NCBI GenBank assembly: GCA_964545285.1 | Contig: CAZJEW010000010.1 | Span: forward strand, 1 to 37,582 | DNA: 37,582 nt | Reading direction: 5' to 3' | Origin: CAG-1000 sp964545285 | GTDB lineage: Bacteria; Bacillota_I; Bacilli_A; RF39; UBA660 | Part shown: piece after piece, positions 1 to 8,452 of the stretch | Numbering within the stretch: the first letter of the stretch is position 1 | How the letters are laid out: every line of letters begins with the position of its first letter | Notes under the pieces: generated by a model | The model's database searches: none | What the model was told of the DNA's origin: nothing | What the model saw: the letters and a program-made list of their open reading frames with translations, nothing else | Made by a program: the position numbers and the translations under genes

Positions 1-81
1 TAATTAATTGTAAACAATATTATTATAAATTGATTTTTAATGTGTTTTATGATAATCTAAATTAGGATAGGAGATGTAAAT

Positions 82-582
82 ATGTATTGTATTAAATGTG
101 GTAATGAAATTCCTGATAATGCTGATAGATGTCCTAATTGTGGAGAATCGATTTCTAAAACTGATAATAACAATGAAGTAAATAATGTAATAAATGAAGA
201 TGTTCAATCACAAATAATGCCTGAAGAAAACATTAATAATAATTTAACAAGCAATAATGAGTTTGTTAATTCTTATGATGTTCCTTCTAATGGTTTAGCA
301 GCACTTTCTTTAATTATTCCACCTTTAGGTTTAATATATTACATTAAAACTAAAAAGGATACTCCTATTAGATCTAAGTCTGCTTTAAATGGGTTTATTG
401 TTGGTATTATTACTTATATTTTAGCATCTACAATATTTATTTATATTATTTTACCTATTGAAAAAAAGTATGCTTTAGGATATCAATGTACTCATAATTA
501 TGAAGGTGCTTCTTATAATTATCAAACATATACTTGTACTAAACCTGATGGTTCTGTTATACAAGATCTAGTATCAAAATAA
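82..582 (+). CDS. Zinc-ribbon membrane protein, unknown function
   Basis: A 166-residue protein that opens with a zinc ribbon: two CxxC knuckles (CIKCG at residues 3-7 and CPNCG at 17-21). A low-complexity Asn-rich linker (about 25-65) follows, then two hydrophobic segments (about 70-88 and 103-125) and a short polar tail with two cysteines. It resembles the common Firmicutes class of a zinc ribbon at the N-terminus of a small membrane protein, for which no general function is known. The ribbon would face the cytoplasm. The start has a GGAG ribosome site about eight bases upstream. It stands alone, closed by a terminator directly after the stop. The gene call is secure and the function is not. 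Confidence 0.8.
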   Translation: MYCIKCGNEIPDNADRCPNCGESISKTDNNNEVNNVINEDVQSQIMPEENINNNLTSNNEFVNSYDVPSNGLAALSLIIPPLGLIYYIKTKKDTPIRSKSALNGFIVGIITYILASTIFIYIILPIEKKYALGYQCTHNYEGASYNYQTYTCTKPDGSVIQDLVSK

Positions 583-607
583 ATGCATTTAAATAATGCA
601 TTTTTTA
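581..607 (+). terminator. Rho-independent terminator after the zinc-ribbon gene
   Basis: Perfect 8-bp stem AAATGCAT / ATGCATTT (581-588 and 596-603), 7-base loop, then a T run. The preceding TAA stop shares its last bases with the stem. Confidence 0.8.
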
Positions 608-614
608 TTTTGTG

Positions 615-623
615 TGATATAAT
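615..623 (+). promoter_or_regulatory. Extended -10 promoter of miaB
   Basis: TGaTATAAT, an extended -10 element. No clear -35 is seen. Transcription from about 630 would begin at the ribosome site, which excludes the ATG at 629 and favours the ATG at 644. Confidence 0.6.
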
Positions 624-643
624 ATTTTATGGAGTTGATTACT

Positions 644-2053
644 ATGAATATACCTGATATGAATAAAGCAAAAATAAGACATAAAAATGATGTTAAATAT
701 ACTAAATATAATTATAATGATGAAAAATTTGGTACAAACAAAAAATTCTTTTTAAGAACTTATGGTTGTCAAATGAATGAACATGATTCAGAGAATATTA
801 AAGGGATGCTTGAGTCTGTTGGATATATTGAAACTGATGATATGAATTCTAGTGATTTAATTATTTTAAACACTTGTGCTATTAGAGAAAATGCTCATGA
901 TAAAGTATTTGGTTTTTTGGGTGTTATTGATCATTTAAAAAAGAGTAAGAAAGATACTATTGTCGGTATTTGTGGTTGTATGTCTCAAGAAAAAAATGTA
1001 GTAGATAAAATCATGTCTAAATATAAATATGTTGATTTTATATGTGGAACCCACGATCTTTGTAATTTACCTTCTATTATTTTAAATTCTATTAATACTA
1101 AAAAGCAACAAGTTGAAGCAATAAGCTTTGAAGGAAATGTTATAGAGGAGATTCCAGTAATAAGAGATAATAAATATAGTGCTTGGGTTAATATTATTCT
1201 TGGATGTGATAAATTTTGTACTTATTGTATAGTTCCTTATACTAGAGGTACTGAAAGAAGCCGTAAGAAAGAAGAGATTATTTCTGAAGTAAAAAAATTA
1301 AAAGAAGAAGGTTACAAAGAAGTAACATTACTTGGACAAAATGTAAATGCATATGGAAAAGATTGCTATGATAATTATAATCTTGCTAATCTATTATTAG
1401 ATGTTAGTGATACAGGAATAGAAAGAATAAGATTTGTAACTTCTCATCCGTGGGATTTCACTGAAAGTATGGTTGACGCGATTGCATTAAGAGATAACAT
1501 TATGCCATATATTCATTTGCCTATTCAATCAGGTAGTAATAAAATACTTAAACTTATGAATAGAAGATATACTAAAGAAGAGTATTATAAATTATATAAT
1601 TTAATTAGAGAAAAAGTAAAAAATTCATCTATAACAACTGATATAATAGTTGGATTTCCTGGTGAAACTGATTTAGATTTCCAAGAAACTCTTGATATTG
1701 TAAATAAGTGTAAATTTGATGGTGCATTTACATTTGCATTTTCACCTAGAGAAAACACTCCAGCAATGCTAATGAAAGAGACGGTTAGTGAAGAAATTAA
1801 AATGGACAGATTACATAAATTAAATGAACTTATAAATAAGTATAGTAATGAATCTAATAAAAAAATGATAGGTACTATTCAAAAATGTTTAGTGACTGGT
1901 ATTAGTGAAAAAGATAATAAAAAAATATGTGGATATACTGAAAATATGAAACTTGTTAATATTGAAGGCAATATTAATACTATTGGAAAAATAATAGATG
2001 TTGAAATAACTAATGCAAAAAGTTTCTCACTTGATGGAAGACAAATTATTTAA
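644..2053 (+). CDS. miaB: tRNA-2-methylthio-N6-isopentenyladenosine37 synthase MiaB
   Basis: Radical-SAM methylthiotransferase that adds the 2-methylthio group to i6A37 of tRNAs reading UNN codons. Three domains are recognisable: the N-terminal methylthiotransferase domain with its auxiliary-cluster cysteines (in TYGCQMNEHDSE, NTCAIRENA and GICGCM), the radical-SAM core with CxxxCxxC (CDKFCTYC, about residues 188-195) followed by PYTRGTERSR, and a C-terminal TRAM domain. The length of 469 residues is normal for the family. An ATG at 629 is in frame but lacks a ribosome site and sits at the predicted transcription start; the ATG at 644 has TGGAG nine bases upstream, so I chose it. In many Bacilli miaB lies next to mutS, which is not seen here. 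Confidence 0.95.
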   Translation: MNIPDMNKAKIRHKNDVKYTKYNYNDEKFGTNKKFFLRTYGCQMNEHDSENIKGMLESVGYIETDDMNSSDLIILNTCAIRENAHDKVFGFLGVIDHLKKSKKDTIVGICGCMSQEKNVVDKIMSKYKYVDFICGTHDLCNLPSIILNSINTKKQQVEAISFEGNVIEEIPVIRDNKYSAWVNIILGCDKFCTYCIVPYTRGTERSRKKEEIISEVKKLKEEGYKEVTLLGQNVNAYGKDCYDNYNLANLLLDVSDTGIERIRFVTSHPWDFTESMVDAIALRDNIMPYIHLPIQSGSNKILKLMNRRYTKEEYYKLYNLIREKVKNSSITTDIIVGFPGETDLDFQETLDIVNKCKFDGAFTFAFSPRENTPAMLMKETVSEEIKMDRLHKLNELINKYSNESNKKMIGTIQKCLVTGISEKDNKKICGYTENMKLVNIEGNINTIGKIIDVEITNAKSFSLDGRQII

Positions 2054-2068
2054 TTTTATTTAGAAAGA

Positions 2069-2077
2069 TGATAGAAT
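2069..2077 (+). promoter_or_regulatory. Extended -10 promoter
   Basis: TGaTAGAAT just after miaB and 15 bases before the start of the next gene, with the GGAGG ribosome site in between. No good -35 is visible. Confidence 0.4.
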
Positions 2078-2092
2078 ATATATGGAGGAAGT

Positions 2093-2728
2093 ATGAAGAA
2101 AAAATCTAGTAAATTTTTGATGTTGTTAATAATATTTGTTCTTTTTGGTATAGTATTATATTATTATTTCTTTTATGATAAAAAAGAATCTGATTCTGGT
2201 AGTTTAAATGAAGAAATAGAAGAACTTGAAAATAATGGTAATGAAGACATCTACTGTGATGAAGGTTATATATGTGAAAATATTAATGGAACTGAATATA
2301 AATGGACTAATAAGAAAGTATTAAATTTAATTAATGTATATAATTATGATAATGATGAATTTGAAGCTGGAACATTAGAAATAACAGATGAAGGTAAACT
2401 TGTTTTTTATGATTTAGAAAAGAAGATATTAAAAGAATATAATGAAATATCTGGAAAAATTATTGCAATGGAAGTATCTATTGATTCATGTGAAGATTCG
2501 TTTATTTATTTAGTCATTACTGATGAAGGTAAAATATATAGAAGTGATGCTCATTTAGGATTAACTGTAAATGAAGCATTTACACCATTTGTTGAAAATT
2601 ATAAATTTGTAAATTTTTATACTGTTGTTAATAAGACTGATTATTCTTGTACGGTAACTGAGATATATGCTAAGACTGAAGATGGGAAAATCATAAAGTT
2701 AGTTTCTAATGAAAATATTACTCAATAG
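2093..2728 (+). CDS. Membrane-anchored extracellular protein, unknown
   Basis: A 211-residue protein with a Lys-rich N-terminus, one hydrophobic segment (about residues 8-27) and an acidic linker, followed by a mostly beta-looking exported domain with two early cysteines (IYCDEGYICEN) and two later ones. There is no lipobox, so it is most likely a bitopic protein held by an uncleaved signal anchor. I do not recognise the domain. The ATG has a strong GGAGG site five bases upstream and its own -10 element. It is one of several single-anchor surface proteins in the window and is transcribed alone, with a terminator overlapping its stop codon. Confidence 0.75.
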   Translation: MKKKSSKFLMLLIIFVLFGIVLYYYFFYDKKESDSGSLNEEIEELENNGNEDIYCDEGYICENINGTEYKWTNKKVLNLINVYNYDNDEFEAGTLEITDEGKLVFYDLEKKILKEYNEISGKIIAMEVSIDSCEDSFIYLVITDEGKIYRSDAHLGLTVNEAFTPFVENYKFVNFYTVVNKTDYSCTVTEIYAKTEDGKIIKLVSNENITQ

Positions 2729-2745
2729 CAGTAATATTTTTATTT
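2712..2745 (+). terminator. Terminator containing the stop codon
   Basis: An 11-bp stem (AAAATATTACT at 2712-2722 with AGTAATATTTT at 2730-2740) encloses a 7-base loop that contains the TAG stop (2726-2728). A T-rich stretch follows. Confidence 0.8.
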
Positions 2746-2791
2746 TATTTTTTTTAATATGTAGTGTATAATATTTTTAAGAGGTAGTAAT

Positions 2792-3295
2792 ATGAAGAGA
2801 TTATATATTGATTTTGATGGAGTAATTATTGATACTATTCCATATTTATATAAAGCTTTAAATGAGAATGGTATTGATCCAAAATGGGTTAAAGAATCTT
2901 GTGAATATATAAGCAAGTTTGATTTTAATACTATTGTTAAAGATAAATATATCTTAAATGATTCAATAAATTCTATTAAAAAGATTCTTGATAGTAAAAT
3001 GTTTGAGGTTAGTATTTTAACACATGTTAATTCTTTACCTGAAGCAGAAGTTAAAATCAAATATATTAAAAAGTATTTTGATCAAATGACTGTTATTATA
3101 GTTCCAAAAAACATTAAAAAGACAGAAATAATTCATAGTGAAGGTGCTATTCTTATAGATGATTATGCTGGAAATTTAACTGAATGGGAATCTAAAGGTG
3201 GAATAGGAGTTAGATTTTCTAAAGAAATGGAATCCCATGGTTTTAAAGTGTTAGATAGATTAGATAAAATAATAGATATGTTTAAGGAGAAATAA
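2792..3295 (+). CDS. HAD-family 5'(3')-deoxyribonucleotidase-like hydrolase
   Basis: A 167-residue haloacid-dehalogenase fold protein. Motif I is DFDGVI (nucleophile Asp8, acid Asp10), motif II is the ILTHV strand near residue 76, and motif IV is LIDDYAGNL near residues 128-136. Size and motif spacing match the small NT5C-type nucleotidase subgroup, which removes phosphate from deoxynucleoside monophosphates; the substrate is inferred only. The start has GAGG nine bases upstream and a TATAAT at 2767-2772. Its stop overlaps the start of the metallo-hydrolase gene (TAATG), so the two are co-translated. Confidence 0.75.
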   Translation: MKRLYIDFDGVIIDTIPYLYKALNENGIDPKWVKESCEYISKFDFNTIVKDKYILNDSINSIKKILDSKMFEVSILTHVNSLPEAEVKIKYIKKYFDQMTVIIVPKNIKKTEIIHSEGAILIDDYAGNLTEWESKGGIGVRFSKEMESHGFKVLDRLDKIIDMFKEK

Positions 3296-3825
3296 TGTTG
3301 AAAGTTGAAAAAGTTATTACTGGTTACTTAGAAGAAAATTGTTATATAATTCATAACGGAATATCTGGATTAATTATTGATCCTGGTGCTGATGGTGAAA
3401 AAATAGTTACTAAAGTGAATAGTCTTAATATTAATATAAAAGGTATTCTTATAACTCATTATCATTTTGATCATGTTGGTGCATTGGATTTTGTTAAAAA
3501 TGCATTTAGTATTGATAAAGTAGTTGATTATAAAAATAAAGGTAATATGATTATTGATACTTTTTCTTTTAAGGTTGTTGAAACTTTTGGTCATACTATG
3601 GATAGTTGTTCTTTCTTTTTCGATAATGATAATATGTTGTTTTCTGGTGATTTTGTTTTTAAAGAAGATATTGGTAACTATGAAGAAGATTGTTATAAAG
3701 AAATGGTTAAAAGTTTTCAGATTTTTAAATATATGGATAAAGATGTTATCATATATCCTGGTCATGGAAGTCAAACCACTGTAGGTTATGAACTTAATAA
3801 TAATCCTTTCTTAAAAGGTATTTAA
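3295..3825 (+). CDS. MBL-fold metallo-hydrolase (glyoxalase II-like)
   Basis: A 176-residue metallo-beta-lactamase-fold hydrolase. The metal-binding HxHxDH signature is HYHFDH (about residues 55-60). Further ligands follow in order: GHT (about 98-100), GDF (about 118-120) and PGHG (about 152-155). It belongs to the short glyoxalase-II-like group (YqgX type in Bacillus), probably a cytoplasmic thioesterase; the substrate is unknown. Its start overlaps the stop of the upstream HAD gene by one base and priA begins one base after its stop, giving a compact three-gene block. Confidence 0.85.
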   Translation: MLKVEKVITGYLEENCYIIHNGISGLIIDPGADGEKIVTKVNSLNINIKGILITHYHFDHVGALDFVKNAFSIDKVVDYKNKGNMIIDTFSFKVVETFGHTMDSCSFFFDNDNMLFSGDFVFKEDIGNYEEDCYKEMVKSFQIFKYMDKDVIIYPGHGSQTTVGYELNNNPFLKGI

Positions 3826-3826
3826 A

Positions 3827-5983
3827 ATGTTAGCTAGTGTATTAATAGAATATTCTGTTAAGTCACTTAATAAGGTATTTGATTACATTATTCCAAATAC
3901 CATTAATAATTTAAAAGTAGGCCATAAGGTTATGGTTCCTTTTGCTTTTAAAAATGTAGAAGGTTTCGTATTAAAAATACATAATAATTACGATAATTCT
4001 ATTGAATATAAAAGAATTATTAAAATAGTTGAAAGTGATTTCTATTTAAACGAAGAACTATTAAAACTGGGTAAATTTATGAGTAATAACTTAATAGTTA
4101 ATTTAATATCTTGTTATCAAGTAATGCTTCCTAAAGCGTTAAAAGCATCCTTAAAAACGAATATAAATAGAAAATATAATACAATTGTTTATATTAATCC
4201 AGATATTGATGTTGATGAATATATTTCTACTCATTCTAGAAGTTATGGTGAAGTAAGAATTATTGAAGAACTTAAGAATAATGAATGTAATAAAAATCTA
4301 TTTAGTAGTAGTACTATAAATAATCTTATTAAAAAGAATGTTTTCTTCGAAAAGAAAGTTGAACTATATAGAGATACTAATATTATTGAAGATAAGAAAA
4401 AAATAATTAATTTAACTAATGAGCAGTTAATTTGTTATGAAAGTATTATTAATAGTACTGATGATAAATATTTATTATATGGTGTTACAGGTAGTGGAAA
4501 AACTGAAATATATATTAAACTTATTGAAAGTATGCTCAAAATTAAAAAAACTACTATTGTATTAGTTCCTGAGATATCATTAACTCCTCAAATAGTTGCA
4601 AGATTCAAAAGTGTTTTTAAAAATAATGTTGCTATTTTTCATAGTGCTCTATCAGAAGGCGAAAAATATGACGAATATAGAAAAATAATGAGAGGGGACA
4701 TTAGTGTTGTAGTAGGGGCTAGAAGTGCGATATTTATGCCTTTATCTAATTTAGGATTAATTATTATAGATGAATGCCAAAGTTCAACATATAAACAAGA
4801 AAACAATCCTAAATATAATGCAATAGATATAGCATTTGAAAGAGGAAAATATAATAATGCTAAAGTTGTTTTAGGCAGTGCAACACCATCTTTAGAACAA
4901 TTTGCAAGAGCTAAAAAAGGAATATTTAGATTAATAGAATTAAAAACAAGAATAAGCGGTTCTTTTCCAAAAATTGAACTTGTAAATATGGAAGAAGAAT
5001 CTAAAAAACATAATTATATCATTAGTAGTAAACTTGATATAGAAATTAGAAAAGCATTAAATAATAATGAACAAATAATTATATTACTAAATAGGAGGGG
5101 TTATAGTACATTTTTATCATGTACTAATTGTGGTTATGTTTATAAATGTCCTAATTGCGATATTTCTTTAATATATCATAAGAGTTCAAATAGTTATTCT
5201 TGTCATTATTGTGGATATAGAACAATTAGCAATAAAGTTTGTCCTAAATGTCATGAGGATTCTATTAAAGATCTAGGATTAGGTACTGAAAAATTAGAAC
5301 AAATATTAAAAGAAAAATATAATACTTCTGTTTTAAGAATGGATGCAGATACAACTTCACATAAAAATGCTCATCAAATTCTTATTAATGATTTTGCAAG
5401 CAAAAAATATAATATTTTAGTTGGTACTCAAATGATATCTAAAGGGTTAAATTTTGAAAATGTATCTCTAGTTGGTGTGATTAATGCTGATGCATCTTTA
5501 TCAATTCCTGATTTTAGAAGCAGTGAAAGAACTTATGAATTGTTAAGTCAAACTTCTGGTAGGGTTGGAAGGTTTAATATACCTGGTAAAGTTTTAATAC
5601 AAACTTATAATGTGGATAATTATGTATATAATTCAGTTATTAAAAATGATTTTGAAGATTTTTATAATAAAGAAATGGATATAAGAATGAAACTAAAGTA
5701 CCCTCCTTACTATTATATTTGTAATTTAGAGATTATTAGTAAAGATTATGATTATGCAAGTATTTCTTCTAAAAATATTAAGAAGTATTTGGATAACAAT
5801 TTAGATAAATCATTTACTATATTAGGACCTGCTATGGCTAGTGTGTTTAGAGTTAAAAATGAATATCATTTTATTATTATGATTAAATATAAAAAAAGTA
5901 TTAATTTAATAGATGTTCTTAATAACATTAATGATAATTATTCTAATAATAAACTAAGACTTGATATTAATATAAATATCTAA
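3827..5983 (+). CDS. priA: Primosomal protein N' (PriA helicase)
   Basis: Replication-restart 3'-5' DNA helicase that reloads the replisome at collapsed forks. In order it shows the 3'BD domain (about residues 1-105), a winged-helix region, helicase lobe 1 with Walker A GVTGSGKTE (219-227), and helicase lobe 2 with an inserted zinc domain carrying eight cysteines in CxxC pairs (about 430-480), then the C-terminal domain. The 718 residues are normal. Motif II reads DECQ (315-318) where PriA normally has DEEH, an unusual change; the neighbouring SSTYKQE segment is typical, so this is a true PriA. AAAAGG lies 7 bases before the ATG. Confidence 0.95.
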   Translation: MLASVLIEYSVKSLNKVFDYIIPNTINNLKVGHKVMVPFAFKNVEGFVLKIHNNYDNSIEYKRIIKIVESDFYLNEELLKLGKFMSNNLIVNLISCYQVMLPKALKASLKTNINRKYNTIVYINPDIDVDEYISTHSRSYGEVRIIEELKNNECNKNLFSSSTINNLIKKNVFFEKKVELYRDTNIIEDKKKIINLTNEQLICYESIINSTDDKYLLYGVTGSGKTEIYIKLIESMLKIKKTTIVLVPEISLTPQIVARFKSVFKNNVAIFHSALSEGEKYDEYRKIMRGDISVVVGARSAIFMPLSNLGLIIIDECQSSTYKQENNPKYNAIDIAFERGKYNNAKVVLGSATPSLEQFARAKKGIFRLIELKTRISGSFPKIELVNMEEESKKHNYIISSKLDIEIRKALNNNEQIIILLNRRGYSTFLSCTNCGYVYKCPNCDISLIYHKSSNSYSCHYCGYRTISNKVCPKCHEDSIKDLGLGTEKLEQILKEKYNTSVLRMDADTTSHKNAHQILINDFASKKYNILVGTQMISKGLNFENVSLVGVINADASLSIPDFRSSERTYELLSQTSGRVGRFNIPGKVLIQTYNVDNYVYNSVIKNDFEDFYNKEMDIRMKLKYPPYYYICNLEIISKDYDYASISSKNIKKYLDNNLDKSFTILGPAMASVFRVKNEYHFIIMIKYKKSINLIDVLNNINDNYSNNKLRLDININI

Positions 5984-6004
5984 ATTGATATAAATAATAA
6001 TATT

Positions 6005-6013
6005 TGATATAAT
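6005..6013 (+). promoter_or_regulatory. Extended -10 promoter of fmt
   Basis: TGaTATAAT in the 51-base gap between priA and fmt, 21 bases before the fmt start. No convincing -35. Confidence 0.55.
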
Positions 6014-6034
6014 TTATATATTGTAGGAGTATGT

Positions 6035-6964
6035 ATGAAAGATAAAAAAGTTGTTTTTATGGGAACTCCAGAATTTAGTGTTCCTGTTCTTGAAATGTTA
6101 ATTGAGAAAACAAATGTTATTATGGTTGTCACTCAACCTGATGCTATTATTGGAAGAAAAAAGGAATTGTCATTTTCACCAATAAAAAAGGTTGCTCTTA
6201 AGAATAATATTGAGGTATATCAACCAAACAAAATAAGAAAAGAATATGAATATATATTAGATCATAAACCAGATATTATCATTACTTGTGCTTATGGTCA
6301 AATAATACCTGAGTGTTTATTAGACACACCGAAATATAATGCTATAAATGTACATGCTTCTTTATTGCCTAAATTGAGAGGAGGTGCTCCTCTTCATAGA
6401 GCTATAATAAACGGATATAAAGAAACTGGTGTTACAATTATGTATATGGCTCCTGGCATGGATGATGGTGATATTATTACTCAAGAATCAATTAAGATTG
6501 GTTTTGAAGATAGTGTTGGTGTAATTCATGATAAATTAAGCATTTTAGGAAGAGATTTACTTGAAAAAGTATTACCTGATATTTTTAATAAAAAAGTTAA
6601 ACGAATCAAACAAAATGAAGATGAGGTAACATTTGCATATATAATTAAACATGATGAAGAACACGTTGATTTTAATAGAAATACCATTGATATTTATAAT
6701 TTGATTAGGGGATTATATCCATTTCCTGTTTCATATGCAATGTTGAATGGAGAAGTACTAAAATTATGTTCTTCTAGAATAGGAGAATATTCTACTAAAG
6801 GTGAATGTGGTGAAATTATTAATATTTATGATGATGGGTTTGGTGTAAAAACAAAAGATGGTGAAATAATAATAACAAAAGTTAAGCCTTCTGGTAAAAG
6901 AGAAATGACGGGTAAGGAATATATTAATGGGAAAAGAAATTTAATTGGAGGTAAATTATGTTAA
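6035..6964 (+). CDS. fmt: Methionyl-tRNA formyltransferase
   Basis: Transfers a formyl group from 10-formyl-THF to initiator Met-tRNA. The N-terminal Rossmann domain starts with KVVFMGTPEFSVPVL. The active site is seen in NVHASLLPKLRGGAP (Asn and His) with the catalytic Asp in GMDDGDI. The C-terminal OB-like tRNA-binding domain begins near residue 205. The 309 residues match the family. TAGGAG lies seven bases upstream of the chosen ATG. In Bacillus the order is priA-def-fmt; the deformylase gene is absent between them here. The 3' end overlaps the following gene by seven bases. Confidence 0.95.
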   Translation: MKDKKVVFMGTPEFSVPVLEMLIEKTNVIMVVTQPDAIIGRKKELSFSPIKKVALKNNIEVYQPNKIRKEYEYILDHKPDIIITCAYGQIIPECLLDTPKYNAINVHASLLPKLRGGAPLHRAIINGYKETGVTIMYMAPGMDDGDIITQESIKIGFEDSVGVIHDKLSILGRDLLEKVLPDIFNKKVKRIKQNEDEVTFAYIIKHDEEHVDFNRNTIDIYNLIRGLYPFPVSYAMLNGEVLKLCSSRIGEYSTKGECGEIINIYDDGFGVKTKDGEIIITKVKPSGKREMTGKEYINGKRNLIGGKLC

Positions 6965-7695
6965 AAAAATTATATGATAAGTATGGTATGAAAGAAAGTG
7001 AATTATTAATTATTTTTATAGTTTTTATAATTGCATGCGTAGTTGTAATATACATAGGAACAAAGAACATTAGTAAGGTAGAAGATAATAGTAATACTAT
7101 ATCAATTAAAGATATTTTTGATTCTGTTGGTGAAAATTATTCTATCAATATAATTAAAAATGAAGATGATGTTGAAACGAAATTATCTATTAAATGTGAT
7201 GAATACGTATGCTTTTATTCAAGCGATTTATTTAGTAATGGTGAAATAATAGAATATAATGATAAATGGTATGCTTTAGATATTCCTGGAGATTATGTTA
7301 ATAGTAAAATTATAGAAACTAATAATGAAGAACTATTAAGTAATTTTAATAAAGTTTACTATAATCTAAAATTAATTGTATCTTTTATTGAAGTTTCAAA
7401 TAGGCAGAGTATGGATTACGAAACAATAAATGCAACTGTATCTTTGGAAAGATATTTAAAAGAATATAATTATATGTATAAAGAAACTAATACCACTGAT
7501 GAAGATGTTTCAATTCCTATTACTATATCTGTAACTGATTCTTCATTTGATAAAATAAAAATCGAATATAAAGATGTTGACAAATATTTTAATAATACAT
7601 CATATAATACTCTAACATATACAATTGATCTTAGAAGTTTAAATACCAATGATTTTTCAAGTGCAAAGGAATACTTTGACGAATACTATAAATAA
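6958..7695 (+). CDS. Membrane-anchored extracellular protein, unknown
   Basis: A 245-residue protein with one transmembrane segment (about residues 17-36, IIFIVFIIACVVVIYIG) and a large exported domain after a short Asn/Ser linker. There is no lipobox, no cell-wall sorting signal and no family I recognise. The start overlaps the end of fmt by seven bases, with GGAGG just upstream inside fmt, so the two are translationally coupled. It may have an envelope role; nothing in the sequence proves this. Confidence 0.75.
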   Translation: MLKKLYDKYGMKESELLIIFIVFIIACVVVIYIGTKNISKVEDNSNTISIKDIFDSVGENYSINIIKNEDDVETKLSIKCDEYVCFYSSDLFSNGEIIEYNDKWYALDIPGDYVNSKIIETNNEELLSNFNKVYYNLKLIVSFIEVSNRQSMDYETINATVSLERYLKEYNYMYKETNTTDEDVSIPITISVTDSSFDKIKIEYKDVDKYFNNTSYNTLTYTIDLRSLNTNDFSSAKEYFDEYYK

Positions 7696-7713
7696 ATATA
7701 ACTGGTATATTAA

Positions 7714-7743
7714 TTGACAAAATACTACAATATTTTGTATAAT
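7714..7743 (+). promoter_or_regulatory. SigA-type promoter of gpsB-rnpB unit
   Basis: Perfect -35 TTGACA (7714-7719), 18-base spacer, perfect -10 TATAAT (7738-7743). It lies 25 bases before the gpsB start and is one of the strongest promoters in the window. It may also drive rnpB. Confidence 0.85.
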
Positions 7744-7768
7744 TGTTTTGGAAGAGAGGCTATAAAAG

Positions 7769-8083
7769 ATGTATGAGGATAAAAGGTTTCTAACGGCTAA
7801 AGAGATATTAGAAAAAGATTTTAAAATTGATGCTAGAGGATATAGACCACAAGAGGTAGATCAATTTCTTGATTTAATCATTAAGGATTATGTTGATTTT
7901 GAAACTACTGCTAAAAGACTTGTTAATGAAATTAAAGTATTAGAAAACGATAATGCAAAATTAAAATCCGAAATTAGAAATTTAAAAGCAAAACTTGAAA
8001 TAGCTGGATCTAACAAAGGCGTTACTAATGTAGATATATTAAAAAGAATTAGTGATTTAGAAAAAGTTGTTTATGGTGAATAA
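7769..8083 (+). CDS. gpsB: Cell division regulator GpsB (DivIVA family)
   Basis: A 104-residue DivIVA/GpsB protein that in Firmicutes links division proteins and peptidoglycan synthases at the septum. The N-terminal membrane-binding DivIVA domain is clear (LTAKEILEKDFK, then RGYRPQEVDQFLDLIIKDY, residues 8-42). A coiled coil runs to about residue 75 and a short C-terminal helical domain follows (ILKRISDLEKVVYG). This short length separates GpsB from DivIVA. In Bacillus gpsB also lies directly upstream of rnpB, which strongly supports the call. GAGAGG is the ribosome site. Confidence 0.92.
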   Translation: MYEDKRFLTAKEILEKDFKIDARGYRPQEVDQFLDLIIKDYVDFETTAKRLVNEIKVLENDNAKLKSEIRNLKAKLEIAGSNKGVTNVDILKRISDLEKVVYGE

Positions 8084-8433
8084 TTAATTTTTTAGACAAA
8101 CGCTGCATATATTTTATGTAGAGGAAAGTCCATGCTTACACAACCTGTAATGGTTGTAGTGTTCGTGCTAAGGGAAAAAATAACCTTAGGTAGTCTTTTT
8201 GACTAACGGCTTCGAAATAATCAAGAACTGATTAAATTAGATATAAAAGTGCCAAAGTGACGATGCTAAGTAGGAATACTTAGAGTGGAACGTGGTAAAC
8301 CCCGCGAGTAAGAAACCCAAATTTGGTAGGGGAATTTTTACGAATGAATAAAAAAAGAGTAAAGAAAGAGAAATCTTAGATAGATGTTTGTCACCTTTTA
8401 AAGGTACAGAACATGGCTTATTAAGAATTATTA
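8084..8433 (+). ncRNA. rnpB: RNase P RNA, B-type
   Basis: Catalytic RNA that trims tRNA 5' leaders. Conserved blocks are present in order: GAGGAAAGTCCATGC (8121-8135), GTGCC-AAGTGACG, GGAACGTGGTAAACCCCGCGAG, GAAACCCAAATTTGGTAGGGG, and the P4 3' strand ACAGAACATGGCTTA (8406-8420). Layout and wording match the Bacillus B-type RNA, but the 3' half is shorter, suggesting loss of peripheral helices. Ends are approximate: a terminal P1 pairing of AATAATT near 8079-8085 with AATTATT at 8426-8432 would make the RNA start on the gpsB stop codon. I see no promoter of its own and no terminator after it. Confidence 0.93.
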
Positions 8434-8452
8434 TTTGCTAATAGGAGAAAAA

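Noticed and set aside
1..81. Promoter for the first gene
   Set aside because: TTGATT (30-35) and GATAAT (51-56) are only 15 bases apart; too weak to list.
3370..3774. Minus-strand open frame within the metallo-hydrolase gene
   Set aside because: Antisense shadow of a clear MBL-fold gene; Ile/Asn-rich, no start signals.
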